Assembly: GCF_003994855.1 (NCBI RefSeq) | Contig: NZ_CP034142.1 | Span: 3,782,001 to 3,846,000 of the forward strand | From: Marinobacter sp. NP-4(2019) | GTDB lineage: Bacteria; Pseudomonadota; Gammaproteobacteria; Pseudomonadales; Oleiphilaceae | DNA: 64,000 nt | Reading direction: 5' to 3' | Shown here: in pieces, positions 8,606-16,854 of the stretch | How positions within the stretch are numbered: position 1 is the stretch's first letter | Layout of the letters: the number at the start of each line of letters is the position of its first letter | Program-made: the position numbers and the translations under genes | Notes under the pieces: model-generated | What the model saw: the letters and a program-made list of their open reading frames with translations, nothing else | What the model was told of the DNA's origin: nothing | Database searches by the model: none

Positions 8606-9124
8606 ATGAACACGAAGGGTTTTATTGCAGCACTCTGTCTGTATTCGTCATTTGTGTACGGCGGCAGCGAATCGGAGTCGACAGACCACTTCCTCGAGCG
8701 GCCCCTGATCAATTTCACCGTCGGGCAGGTAGGTGCGGACCGAAGACTGGACAATCCCCGTCGCTATGGCATCGAGTACCGTTTTACCCCGCTAACACGT
8801 TATCGGCTTTGGCCTTCAATCGGAATCGTACTTGGCAGTAACGATTCAAACTTTATATACGCGGAGTTACGCCGGGACTTCCGCTTTGCCGATCACTGGT
8901 TACTGACGCCCAGCTTCGGGCTCGGGCGGTTCAACAACCGGCCCCAATTCGATCTGGGCAAGTCGTTGGAATTCCGTAGCGGCCTTGAGATTTCCAGGCA
9001 GTTCAACCAGGGATATCGCTTGGGTGTTGCCGTATTCCATCTATCAAACGGTGGGCTATCCGACGAAAACCCGGGCACCGAAGCGGCCGCGCTTTCACTC
9101 AGTATTCCCCTTGACGGCAGCTAG
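8606..9124 (+). CDS. PagL-like lipid A 3-O-deacylase / acyloxyacyl hydrolase
   Basis: Predicted outer-membrane beta-barrel esterase that removes the 3-O-acyl chain of lipid A. From the start at 8606 the protein has 172 aa with an N-terminal signal peptide (MNTKGFIAALCLYSSFVYG). Alternating amphipathic strands follow. Near the C-terminus is the PagL active-site signature FHLSNGGLSDENPGTE, with the His-Ser pair and downstream Glu. An in-frame ATG at 8588 is an alternative start. PagL proteins are poorly conserved apart from this motif, so the family call rests mainly on it. The gene stands alone between the AT-rich region and a convergent LysR gene. Confidence 0.75.
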   Translation: MNTKGFIAALCLYSSFVYGGSESESTDHFLERPLINFTVGQVGADRRLDNPRRYGIEYRFTPLTRYRLWPSIGIVLGSNDSNFIYAELRRDFRFADHWLLTPSFGLGRFNNRPQFDLGKSLEFRSGLEISRQFNQGYRLGVAVFHLSNGGLSDENPGTEAAALSLSIPLDGS

Positions 9125-9156
9125 CTAAGAGCCGACATCGCTAACGCACTCCCTCC

Positions 9157-10110
9157 TCAACCAGAAGAAATTCTCCGCGCAAAAAGCTTCTCAAACTGCG
9201 AGATATTCTGCTGAATATAGTCAATAAACGCCCGCATAGCCGGCGTGGGATGCTTCGCCTGCGGGTAGACCACGCACCAGCTCCTGCGAAGGGGAAAGCC
9301 CGCCAGATCAACGATATGCAAGCTGCCGAGGGCCAATTCCGACAGGATGCTCAGTTTCGGTAACACCGCAACCCCCAGCCCGGCGAGGACGGCGTGCTTC
9401 ACTGCGTCGTTGGAGCCAAGTTCCATGCTGGGACTCACTCTCAGGCGATGGTTCTGGCAGTGCAGCTCCAGCGCCAGCCGGCTGCCGGAGCCGGACTCCC
9501 GCACCAGAAGCTCGCTGTCGAGAAACTCCTGGGCACTTACTTCCTCCCGATCGAGCAAGGGGTGTCCGTGCGGTGCCACCGGCACCAGTTCGTTGTCGAG
9601 AAACGGAAGGGAAGTCAGCGGCCGTTCGCTGGGCACCATGCCCATAATGGCCAGGTCGTCGCGATTGTCGTTTAACCGCTGCAGCGCCGTGGCCCGATTC
9701 ACCACCATCACCGATACGTTGACCTGAGGGTTCAGGTTCAGGAAGGCCCTTAACAGGTACGGCACAACATACTGGGCGGTATTGACCGCCACCAGTTTGA
9801 GCTCCCCGGCGACCTGGCCTTCCATGGCGGCCAGGTTGGTCTGGATCCGCACCAGTTCGCCAAAGATCGCTTTGACGCAGCGCGCCATTTCCTCCCCGGC
9901 GGCGGTGCAGTACAGCCGCCGCCCCACATACTCGAACAGGGGCATGCCCAAGGCCTGTTCCAGGTGGCGCACCTGACTGCTGACCGCCGGCTGGGTCAGG
10001 CCCAGCAGTTCACCCGCCTTGCTGTAACTGTGCAGATCGTAAACCGCCTTGAATACCTGAAGCTGCCGAAAGGTCAGGCGGCTGGCCAGTTTCTGGACGC
10101 TCAATGGCAT
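9157..10110 (-). CDS. LysR-family regulator, probably of the divergent pyruvate carboxylase genes
   Basis: A 317-aa LysR-type transcriptional regulator. The N-terminal winged HTH (about residues 12-72) reads FRQLQVFKAVYDLHSYSKAG then LTQPAVSSQVRHLEQALG. The effector domain (about 95-300) follows. It is transcribed away from pycA-pycB-can with 134 bp in between, the classical layout for a LysR regulator and its target; P. aeruginosa PycR sits similarly. The effector is unknown. Confidence 0.88.
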   Translation of the reverse strand: MPLSVQKLASRLTFRQLQVFKAVYDLHSYSKAGELLGLTQPAVSSQVRHLEQALGMPLFEYVGRRLYCTAAGEEMARCVKAIFGELVRIQTNLAAMEGQVAGELKLVAVNTAQYVVPYLLRAFLNLNPQVNVSVMVVNRATALQRLNDNRDDLAIMGMVPSERPLTSLPFLDNELVPVAPHGHPLLDREEVSAQEFLDSELLVRESGSGSRLALELHCQNHRLRVSPSMELGSNDAVKHAVLAGLGVAVLPKLSILSELALGSLHIVDLAGFPLRRSWCVVYPQAKHPTPAMRAFIDYIQQNISQFEKLFARRISSG

Positions 10111-10136
10111 AGGTAATTCGGCCCTCTCCAGGATCC

Positions 10137-10152
10137 ATAAGGTTTAACTTAT
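10137..10152. promoter_or_regulatory. Candidate LysR operator between the regulator and pycA
   Basis: The AT-rich imperfect palindrome ATAAGGTTTAACTTAT (5-bp arms ATAAG/CTTAT) lies in the divergent intergenic region. It overlaps a second dyad, GTTTA...TAAAC, ending near 10160. The T-N11-A spacing fits LysR-type sites. Assigned by position and symmetry only. Confidence 0.4.
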
Positions 10153-10244
10153 ATATAAACAAAATAATATCAATTTTTACTGCTAATACCTATTCGCTAG
10201 TCTTTCTTCGACTTCATTCGGGACGACTTGACGAGGAATCTCCC

Positions 10245-11660
10245 ATGTTGAAGAAAGTATTGATTGCCAACCGCGGCGAGATCGCGGTCCGCATCGTGCG
10301 GGCCTGTGCCGAGATGGGCATCCGCTCAGTCGCCATTTACACCGAACCCGACCGCTATGGGCTGCACGTCAAGCGGGCCGACGAAGCCTACTCCCTGGGC
10401 GAGGACCCGCTGGCGGGTTACCTGGACCCGGCGCGCATCGTCAACCTGGCAGTGGAAACCGGCTGTGACGCCATCCACCCGGGCTATGGCTTCCTGTCTG
10501 AGAACGCGGAATTCGCCCGCCTGTGTGAGCAGAAGGGGGTGACCTTTATCGGCCCGAAATCCGGGGTGATCCACAAGATGGGTGACAAGACCCAGGCCAG
10601 GGACAGCATGCGTGCTGCTGACGTACCGATCACGCCCGGATCGGAAGGCAACCTGGACAGTCTCGAGGAGGCCCTGAAACTGGCCAACGACATCGGCTAT
10701 CCGGTGATGGTCAAGGCCACCTCCGGCGGTGGCGGTCGCGGTATCCGCCGCTGTGACACTCCGGATGAGCTAAAGGCCCAGTACCCCCGGGTTATATCCG
10801 AGGCCACCAAGGCCTTTGGCTCCGCCGAAGTGTTTATGGAAAAGTGCATCGTCAACCCACGCCACATTGAAGTGCAGGTGCTCGCGGACAGTCACGGTAA
10901 CGCCATACACCTGTTCGAGCGGGATTGTTCGATCCAGCGCCGCAACCAGAAACTGATCGAGATTGCCCCCAGCCCCCAGTTGACCCCGGAACTCCGCCAA
11001 TACATTGGTGATCTGGCCGTTCGGGCGGCCCAGGCGGTGGGCTATGAAAACGCCGGTACCGTGGAATTCCTGCTGTCCGGCAACGAAGTGTATTTCATGG
11101 AAATGAACACCCGGGTGCAGGTGGAGCACACCATTACCGAGGCTATCACCGGCGTCGACATCGTCCGCGAACAGCTGCGCATTGCCTCCGGCCTGCCCCT
11201 GAGCTATCGCCAGGAAGACATCCAGTACCGGGGCTATGCCCTGCAATTCCGGATCAACGCCGAGGACCCGAAGAACGATTTCCTGCCCAGCTTCGGTCGC
11301 ATCACCCACTACTACGCACCGGGTGGCCCGGGCGTTCGGGTGGATACCGCCATCTACACCGGCTACGAGATTCCCCCGTATTACGATTCCATGTGCCTGA
11401 AGCTGGTGGTATGGGCGCTGACCTGGGAGGAAGTGATCGCCCGCGGCAAACGCGCCCTGGACGACATGCGCCTGCATGGCATCAAGACCACGGCCGCCTA
11501 CTATCAGCAGATTCTGGACCATCCGGACTTCCGAAGCGGCACCTTTGATACCAGCTTTGTGCCGGCCCACCCGGAACTGCTGAATTATTCAACCAAGCGC
11601 GACCCCGCAGAAATTGCGCTGACTATCGCTGCCACCATCGCCGCCCATGCCGGCTGGTAA
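10245..11660 (+). CDS. pycA: Pyruvate carboxylase subunit A (biotin carboxylase)
   Basis: A 471-aa ATP-grasp biotin carboxylase that carboxylates biotin on the B subunit using ATP and bicarbonate. Seen: N-terminal KKVLIANRGEIAVRI, the glycine-rich ATP loop KATSGGGGRGIRR, and the catalytic EMNTRVQVEHTITE. The sequence resembles AccC, but pairing with an OadA-like B subunit 19 bp downstream and a divergent LysR gene points to two-subunit pyruvate carboxylase. The product oxaloacetate feeds the TCA cycle. The C-terminal tail after the conserved domain is short. Confidence 0.9.
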   Translation: MLKKVLIANRGEIAVRIVRACAEMGIRSVAIYTEPDRYGLHVKRADEAYSLGEDPLAGYLDPARIVNLAVETGCDAIHPGYGFLSENAEFARLCEQKGVTFIGPKSGVIHKMGDKTQARDSMRAADVPITPGSEGNLDSLEEALKLANDIGYPVMVKATSGGGGRGIRRCDTPDELKAQYPRVISEATKAFGSAEVFMEKCIVNPRHIEVQVLADSHGNAIHLFERDCSIQRRNQKLIEIAPSPQLTPELRQYIGDLAVRAAQAVGYENAGTVEFLLSGNEVYFMEMNTRVQVEHTITEAITGVDIVREQLRIASGLPLSYRQEDIQYRGYALQFRINAEDPKNDFLPSFGRITHYYAPGGPGVRVDTAIYTGYEIPPYYDSMCLKLVVWALTWEEVIARGKRALDDMRLHGIKTTAAYYQQILDHPDFRSGTFDTSFVPAHPELLNYSTKRDPAEIALTIAATIAAHAGW

Positions 11661-11679
11661 TCCGCAGGAGGAACAAGAT

Positions 11680-13485
11680 ATGAGCAACGCGAAGAAAATT
11701 GAAGTCACCGATGTCATCCTGCGTGACGCGCACCAGTCGCTGATCGCCACCCGCATGCGCACCGAAGACATGTTGCCGATCTGCGACAAACTCGACCAGG
11801 TGGGTTACTGGTCCCTGGAAGTCTGGGGCGGTGCCACCTTTGACGCTTGCGTCCGTTTCCTTAAGGAAGATCCCTGGGAACGCCTGCGACAACTGCGCGA
11901 GGCCCTGCCCAATACCCGTTTGCAAATGCTGCTGCGGGGGCAGAACCTGCTGGGCTACCGCCATTACGCCGACGATGTGGTGGAAGCCTTTGTCCAGAAG
12001 GCAGCGGACAACGGCATCGACGTGTTCCGGGTGTTCGACGCCCTGAACGACCTGCGCAATATCGAAACCGCCATGAAGGCGGTGAAAAAGGCCGGCAAGC
12101 ACGCCCAGGGCACCATCTGCTACACCACCAGCCCGGTTCATACACCGGCGCTGTTCGTGCAGCAGGCGAAAGACATGCAAGCCATGGGGGCAGACTCCAT
12201 TGCCATCAAGGACATGGCCGGCCTGCTGACCCCCTACGCCACCTACGACCTGGTGAAAGCCATCAAGGCGGAAGTGGACCTGCCGCTGGTGGTGCACAGC
12301 CATGCGACTTCCGGCCTCGCTCCGCTGTGCCAGCTCAAGGCCGTTGAGGCCGGTGCCAATCGCATTGACACCGCCATTTCGTCCTTTGCCTCCGGCACCA
12401 GCCATCCGGCAACGGAGTCCCAGGTTGCCGCACTGAAAGGTACCGACTACGACACCGGCCTGGACCTGGTACTGTTGAGTGAAATCGCCGATTACTTCCG
12501 GGACGTGCGCAAGAAGTACCACCAGTTCGAAAGCGAGTTCACCCGCGAGGACGTCTCGGTACAGATTAACCAGGTACCAGGCGGCATGATGTCCAACCTG
12601 GCCAACCAGCTTAAGGAACAGAATGCCCTGGACCGCATTCGCGACGTCTTTGATGAAATCCCACGGGTGCGCGAAGATCTTGGCTTCCCACCGCTGGTCA
12701 CACCCACTTCGCAGATTGTCGGCACCCAGGCGGTCTACAATGTACTGGCAGGTCAGCGCTACAAGACCATCACCAACGAGGTGAAACGCTATCTGCAAGG
12801 TGGCTACGGCCAGCCCCCGGCGGCGGTCAATGCTGACATCCAGAAGAAAGCCATCGGGAATGAGTCGGTCAACGAGGGGCGCCCCGCCGACCTGCTTAGT
12901 CCCGAGTTGAACAAATTACGAGAAGACATTGGTAGTCTGGCGAAGTGCGAAGAAGATGTGCTTACCTATGCCATGTTCCCGGACCTTGGGCGCGAGTTCC
13001 TGCAACAGCGTCAGGACGGCACCCTGAAACCGGAAGAATTGCTGCCTGCCGAGCAAAAAGGCAAGGACCGCATGGGCACTGCGGTAGCCACCGAGTTCCG
13101 CATTGATGTACATGGCGAGACATACGAAGTAGCGGTTACCGGGGTAGGTGCTTCCGGTGCCGGCAAGCGCAAGCTGTACCTGTCCCTCGATGGCATGCCC
13201 GAAGAGGTGGTGTTTGAGTCCCTGAACGAGTACGTTGCCGAGAGCGGTAGCGGCCGCAAGCGGGCGAGCGAGCCGGGCCACGTCACCACCACCATGCCCG
13301 GCAATGTGGTGGACGTGCTGGTGAAAGAAGGCGATACGGTCACCGCCGGTCAGGCGGTACTGGTCACCGAAGCCATGAAAATGGAAAGCGAGGTCAATTC
13401 CAGCGTCGACGGGACCGTACAGGCGATCCATGTGGCCAAGGGTGACCGCGTCACCCCTGGGGAAATCTTGATCGAGATCGGTTGA
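11680..13485 (+). CDS. pycB: Pyruvate carboxylase subunit B (carboxyltransferase-biotinyl protein; OadA-like)
   Basis: A 601-aa protein that transfers CO2 from carboxybiotin to pyruvate. The start at 11680 follows GCAGGAGGAAC. Domains in order: the TIM-barrel carboxyltransferase with VILRDAHQSLIATRMRTEDM, VFRVFDALND and the metal-binding HSHATSG motif; the conserved PYC/OadA tunnel domain (about 300-460); a linker; and a biotinyl domain with EAMKME, the biotinylated Lys being about residue 567. It could also be named oxaloacetate decarboxylase alpha, but no beta or gamma subunit of the Na+ pump is nearby. Carbonic anhydrase follows 14 bp later. Confidence 0.9.
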   Translation: MSNAKKIEVTDVILRDAHQSLIATRMRTEDMLPICDKLDQVGYWSLEVWGGATFDACVRFLKEDPWERLRQLREALPNTRLQMLLRGQNLLGYRHYADDVVEAFVQKAADNGIDVFRVFDALNDLRNIETAMKAVKKAGKHAQGTICYTTSPVHTPALFVQQAKDMQAMGADSIAIKDMAGLLTPYATYDLVKAIKAEVDLPLVVHSHATSGLAPLCQLKAVEAGANRIDTAISSFASGTSHPATESQVAALKGTDYDTGLDLVLLSEIADYFRDVRKKYHQFESEFTREDVSVQINQVPGGMMSNLANQLKEQNALDRIRDVFDEIPRVREDLGFPPLVTPTSQIVGTQAVYNVLAGQRYKTITNEVKRYLQGGYGQPPAAVNADIQKKAIGNESVNEGRPADLLSPELNKLREDIGSLAKCEEDVLTYAMFPDLGREFLQQRQDGTLKPEELLPAEQKGKDRMGTAVATEFRIDVHGETYEVAVTGVGASGAGKRKLYLSLDGMPEEVVFESLNEYVAESGSGRKRASEPGHVTTTMPGNVVDVLVKEGDTVTAGQAVLVTEAMKMESEVNSSVDGTVQAIHVAKGDRVTPGEILIEIG

Positions 13486-13499
13486 TAGAGGAAATCAAT

Positions 13500-14162
13500 A
13501 TGGAACACATCGTTCGTGGCGTACTGGATTTTCGGGAAAACGTCTATCCGGAGCGTAAGGACCTGTTTGGCGCCCTGGCCGATGGCCAGAGCCCGGAGGT
13601 GCTGTTTTTCACCTGCTCGGATTCACGCATCGATCCCAACCTGCTGACGGGGTCCAACCCGGGAGATCTGTTCATTTGCCGCAACGCCGGCAACATCATC
13701 CCGCCCCACAGCAATGAGACCGGGGGCATGACCGCCTCCATCGAATACGCAGTGGCGGTACTCAAAGTCCGTCACATCATCGTCTGTGGCCATACCGACT
13801 GCGGTGCCATCAAGGGCGCGCTGGATGTCGAGGCACTGAAAGGACTGCCCCACGTCAAGGAATGGCTGGGGCACTGCCGCTCAGCCATGGAAATAGTCAG
13901 GGAACGGCACAACATTGCCACCGATGCCTGTCTCGACAGCCAGTACCTGAACGAGGCTATCGAAGAGAACGTCCTGCAACAGGTTCAGCACCTGCGTACC
14001 CACCCGGCGGTGGCGGCCAAGCTGGCAACCCACAAGGTACAGATCCACGGCTGGGTATACGATATCAAATCCGGCGAAATCCGTTGTTGCGGCCAGGACA
14101 GTCTGGAGTTCAAAAAGTTCGATGACTTCTACGCCGACATCATCAACCGTGTCAAAGGCTGA
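13500..14162 (+). CDS. can: Beta-class carbonic anhydrase
   Basis: Zinc enzyme of 220 aa that interconverts CO2 and bicarbonate. The start at 13500 is preceded by AGAGGAAA. The zinc ligands are visible: Cys39 in CSDSRID (with the Asp41-Arg43 dyad), His98 and Cys101 in GHTDCGAIKG. It is 14 bp behind pycB, so it very probably supplies bicarbonate to the pyruvate carboxylase encoded in the same transcript (inference from context). Confidence 0.93.
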   Translation: MEHIVRGVLDFRENVYPERKDLFGALADGQSPEVLFFTCSDSRIDPNLLTGSNPGDLFICRNAGNIIPPHSNETGGMTASIEYAVAVLKVRHIIVCGHTDCGAIKGALDVEALKGLPHVKEWLGHCRSAMEIVRERHNIATDACLDSQYLNEAIEENVLQQVQHLRTHPAVAAKLATHKVQIHGWVYDIKSGEIRCCGQDSLEFKKFDDFYADIINRVKG

Positions 14163-14188
14163 CGGAGACGTGAGAGGTCATTGACGTT

Positions 14189-14213
14189 GGCGGGGGTGTT
14201 ACCCCGCCTCGTT
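14189..14213 (+). terminator. Possible terminator after the pyc-can operon
   Basis: GGCGGGG / CCCCGCC forms a 7-bp GC stem with a 6-base loop, followed by TCGTTTT. It lies 27 bases after the can stop and overlaps the end of the convergent lipoprotein gene. The T tract is short. Confidence 0.5.
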
Positions 14214-15089
14214 TTCCGCTCTCAGGCTGTCCCTCAGGTCCTGGAAAAACTCTTCGGAACGCTCCCGGATCTCTTGCAGCTTTGCTGCCCATTCGTCACG
14301 GTTGCGCTCGAAGGATTCACTGCTCACGTCCGCGAGCCGCTGGCCGGTTTCGGTCAGGGTACGGGTCGCCTGGGCCAGCCCCTCCAGTGTGGGTTCGGCC
14401 AGCTCTTCACTGCCGGTTTCCAGGTCCTTCGCGGCCTGCTCCAGGGTTTTCCGGTCGTCTTCCGGTGCCTGGCGGTTCTCCTCCAGCGCCCGGTTAATGG
14501 ATTCTTCCAGTTCTTCCATGTAGTCCCGGAGTACCTGGCCGTAATCGTTGATGGCCTCGTCTGCGCGGCGGGCAACGTCGTTGGAGTAGGCCTCCAACTC
14601 GCGGGCCATATCGTTCAGGCGCCGCTCCATATCGCTCGAGGAAGACGAGAAATTCTCTGCGATGCGGTCACTGATCTCACTGAGCTGGCCCATCAAGCTG
14701 CTGAACGGGGACGGATTCATGATGGCTTCGCCGGTACGCTGGTAATCCACCAGCCATTGCCCCTGTTGCTCGACCAGATAGGTCATGACTTCCCGACGCT
14801 CATTGCTATCGGCGCTCTCCGCCGGCAAGCGGGTAACGATGGAGGCTTCGGTGCCATCGATCACTACGCGACCAAAAGAGGGCACGACGTCGGCCCAGTC
14901 ACGCTCGTAATTATCGAAGCGGTCGTCACTATCCAGGGTGGAGAGCTCAACCACGTCGCTGGCGTCGTTTTCAGCCATGGCCTGCCAGAAGGCGGCAGCC
15001 ACCTCCTGCGGGGTATTGGGTTTTGCGCAAGCGGATACCAGGATCGCCAGGGACACCCAGACAAACATTCTCAACACGGAGCGAACCAT
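14199..15089 (-). CDS. Putative lipoprotein with long coiled-coil region
   Basis: A 296-aa protein. The N-terminus is a lipoprotein signal with lipobox LVSAC (Cys21). Residues ~25-125 (TPQEVAAAFWQAMAENDASD... then strands ending QWLVDYQRTG) resemble an NTF2-like or DUF4878 fold. Residues ~140-290 are almost purely helical and rich in Glu, Arg, Ala and Ser, a predicted coiled coil. Function unknown. It lies 46 bp behind the acetolactate-synthase-like gene and may be the last gene of that operon. Confidence 0.65.
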   Translation of the reverse strand: MVRSVLRMFVWVSLAILVSACAKPNTPQEVAAAFWQAMAENDASDVVELSTLDSDDRFDNYERDWADVVPSFGRVVIDGTEASIVTRLPAESADSNERREVMTYLVEQQGQWLVDYQRTGEAIMNPSPFSSLMGQLSEISDRIAENFSSSSSDMERRLNDMARELEAYSNDVARRADEAINDYGQVLRDYMEELEESINRALEENRQAPEDDRKTLEQAAKDLETGSEELAEPTLEGLAQATRTLTETGQRLADVSSESFERNRDEWAAKLQEIRERSEEFFQDLRDSLRAENEAG

Positions 15090-15135
15090 TCAACCGTTCC
15101 TCTGAAGACTGATCGGGAAGCCGATCATACACCGG

Positions 15136-16806
15136 TTACAGGTTGCAGGTCAGCTCCACCAGTTCCTCATCAAACACCCGCTTGTTCTCGCTGTAATCCA
15201 CCGGCACATCCACCAGGTGAACGCCACCAGCAGACTGGGCAGCCTCCAGAATAGGTTTGAGGTCTTCCGTGCGCGTCACCCGATGCCCGACAGCGCCATA
15301 GGATTCCGCATACTTCACGAAGTCCGGATTACCGTAATCCAGGCCGAAATCCGGGAAGCCTTCCTGAGACTGTTTCCACTTGATCATACCGTAGGCGCTG
15401 TCGTTGATGATCAGCACCACCAGATTCAGGTTCAGGCGTACAGCGGTTTCCAGCTCCTGGCTGTTCATCATGAAGCCGCCGTCACCACACACCGCCATCA
15501 CTTTCAGGTGGGGATAGAGCATTGCGGCCATCATGGCGCTGGGCAGGCCCGCGCCCATGGACGCCAGGGCGTTGTCCAGCAGCACGGTGTTGTTGTCGTA
15601 GGCCGGGTAATTGCGCGCAAACCAGAGCTTGTACATACCGTTATCGAGGGCAATAATGCCGTCCTCAGGCATCACCTGCCGCACGTCGTGGACAATGCGC
15701 TGGGGGATAATCGGGAAGCGGGCGTCGGACTCACCTGCGTGCACGTGCTCGTCCACCGCGGCCTTTACTTCCATGAAGCGGCTGAAGTCGTGGCTGTCAC
15801 AGGGCGGGCAGTGTTCGGCAAGGTATTCGACACTGTTCGCGATATCCCCGACCACTTCGTGCTGAGGGAAATACACCGGGTCGACGTCGGCAGCGCTGAA
15901 ATTAACGTGAATAACCTGCTTGCCGCCTGGTTTCATAAAGAATGGAGGCTTCTCCACCACATCGTGGCCCACATTGATCACCAGATCGGCGTGGTCAATG
16001 GCGCAGTGAACGAAGTCCCCTGAGGAGAGCGCTGCGTTGCCCAGGTATCGGGGATGCCGCTCATCCACCACGCCCTTCCCCATCTGGGTGGTAAAGAACG
16101 GAATGTTGCTGGTATTGACCAGGTGAATCAGTGCCTGGGACACCCGCTTACGGTTCGCCCCGGCTCCGATCATGATCAGCGGGTGACGGGCACGATGGAT
16201 CATCTCGCAGGCTATTTCCAGGCTTTTGGTGCTGGCCGTCGGCCTGCGCGCATCACTGGGCTGAAAAATGTGAATGTCCGGTGCCGTGATCTCGGCGGCA
16301 ATGTCCTCGGGCAGCTCCAGATGAACCGCACCCGGGCGCTCTTCCGAGGCCAGACGGAAGGCTTCCCGGATCTTGGCGGGAATGGTATTGGCGTTGCTGA
16401 TCTGTCGCGTGTACTTGGTCAGCGGGCGCATCAAGTCGACCACATCCAGGATCTGGAACAGACCCTGCTTGGAGGATTTGATCGGCTTCTGCCCGGAGAT
16501 CATCATCATGGGCATGGCACCCAGTTGGGCGTATGCCGCTGCGGTTACCAGGTTGGTCGCTCCCGGACCAAGGGTCGACAGGCAGACCCCAACGCGCCCG
16601 GTCAACCGGCCATAGGTCGCCGCCATGAATCCGGCTGCCTGCTCATGGCGGTTGAGAATCAACTGAATATCCGATTCCCGAAGCGCTTCCAGCAAGTCCA
16701 GATTCTCTTCACCGGGAACGGCAAAGATATATCGCACACCTTCGTTCTCCAGCGCACGTACAAAGATTTCGGCACCATTGGGGGTATTACCGGCCTGTCC
16801 TGTCAT
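15136..16806 (-). CDS. Acetolactate synthase-like ThDP-dependent enzyme
   Basis: A 556-aa thiamine-diphosphate enzyme of the acetolactate synthase large-subunit family. Seen: N-terminal GAEIFVRALENEGVRYIFAVPGEEN with the catalytic Glu near residue 33; the central FAD-type domain; and the ThDP motif GDGGFMMNSQELETAV followed by NDSAYGMIKW. No small regulatory subunit gene is adjacent, so it is more like the catabolic AlsS or IlvB-orphan group than biosynthetic IlvIH. It is in line with the ATP-grasp and papain-like genes (48-bp gap), so its substrate may differ from pyruvate. That is inference. Confidence 0.8.
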   Translation of the reverse strand: MTGQAGNTPNGAEIFVRALENEGVRYIFAVPGEENLDLLEALRESDIQLILNRHEQAAGFMAATYGRLTGRVGVCLSTLGPGATNLVTAAAYAQLGAMPMMMISGQKPIKSSKQGLFQILDVVDLMRPLTKYTRQISNANTIPAKIREAFRLASEERPGAVHLELPEDIAAEITAPDIHIFQPSDARRPTASTKSLEIACEMIHRARHPLIMIGAGANRKRVSQALIHLVNTSNIPFFTTQMGKGVVDERHPRYLGNAALSSGDFVHCAIDHADLVINVGHDVVEKPPFFMKPGGKQVIHVNFSAADVDPVYFPQHEVVGDIANSVEYLAEHCPPCDSHDFSRFMEVKAAVDEHVHAGESDARFPIIPQRIVHDVRQVMPEDGIIALDNGMYKLWFARNYPAYDNNTVLLDNALASMGAGLPSAMMAAMLYPHLKVMAVCGDGGFMMNSQELETAVRLNLNLVVLIINDSAYGMIKWKQSQEGFPDFGLDYGNPDFVKYAESYGAVGHRVTRTEDLKPILEAAQSAGGVHLVDVPVDYSENKRVFDEELVELTCNL

Positions 16807-16854
16807 AGTATCTCCTGATCCGCAGGGGCTGATTGTCAGTCGCTACTGTCCAGA

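Noticed and set aside
10245..11660. Naming the gene accC (acetyl-CoA carboxylase)
   Set aside because: No accB is adjacent; the next gene is a carboxyltransferase with its own biotinyl domain, so pyruvate carboxylase fits better.
11623..12798. Long antisense open frame (391 codons) over pycB
   Set aside because: It is a by-product of GC-rich codon use in pycB; the sense protein has full family motifs. The same holds for long antisense frames over pqqE, exaC, exaA and the kinase at 60.6 kb.
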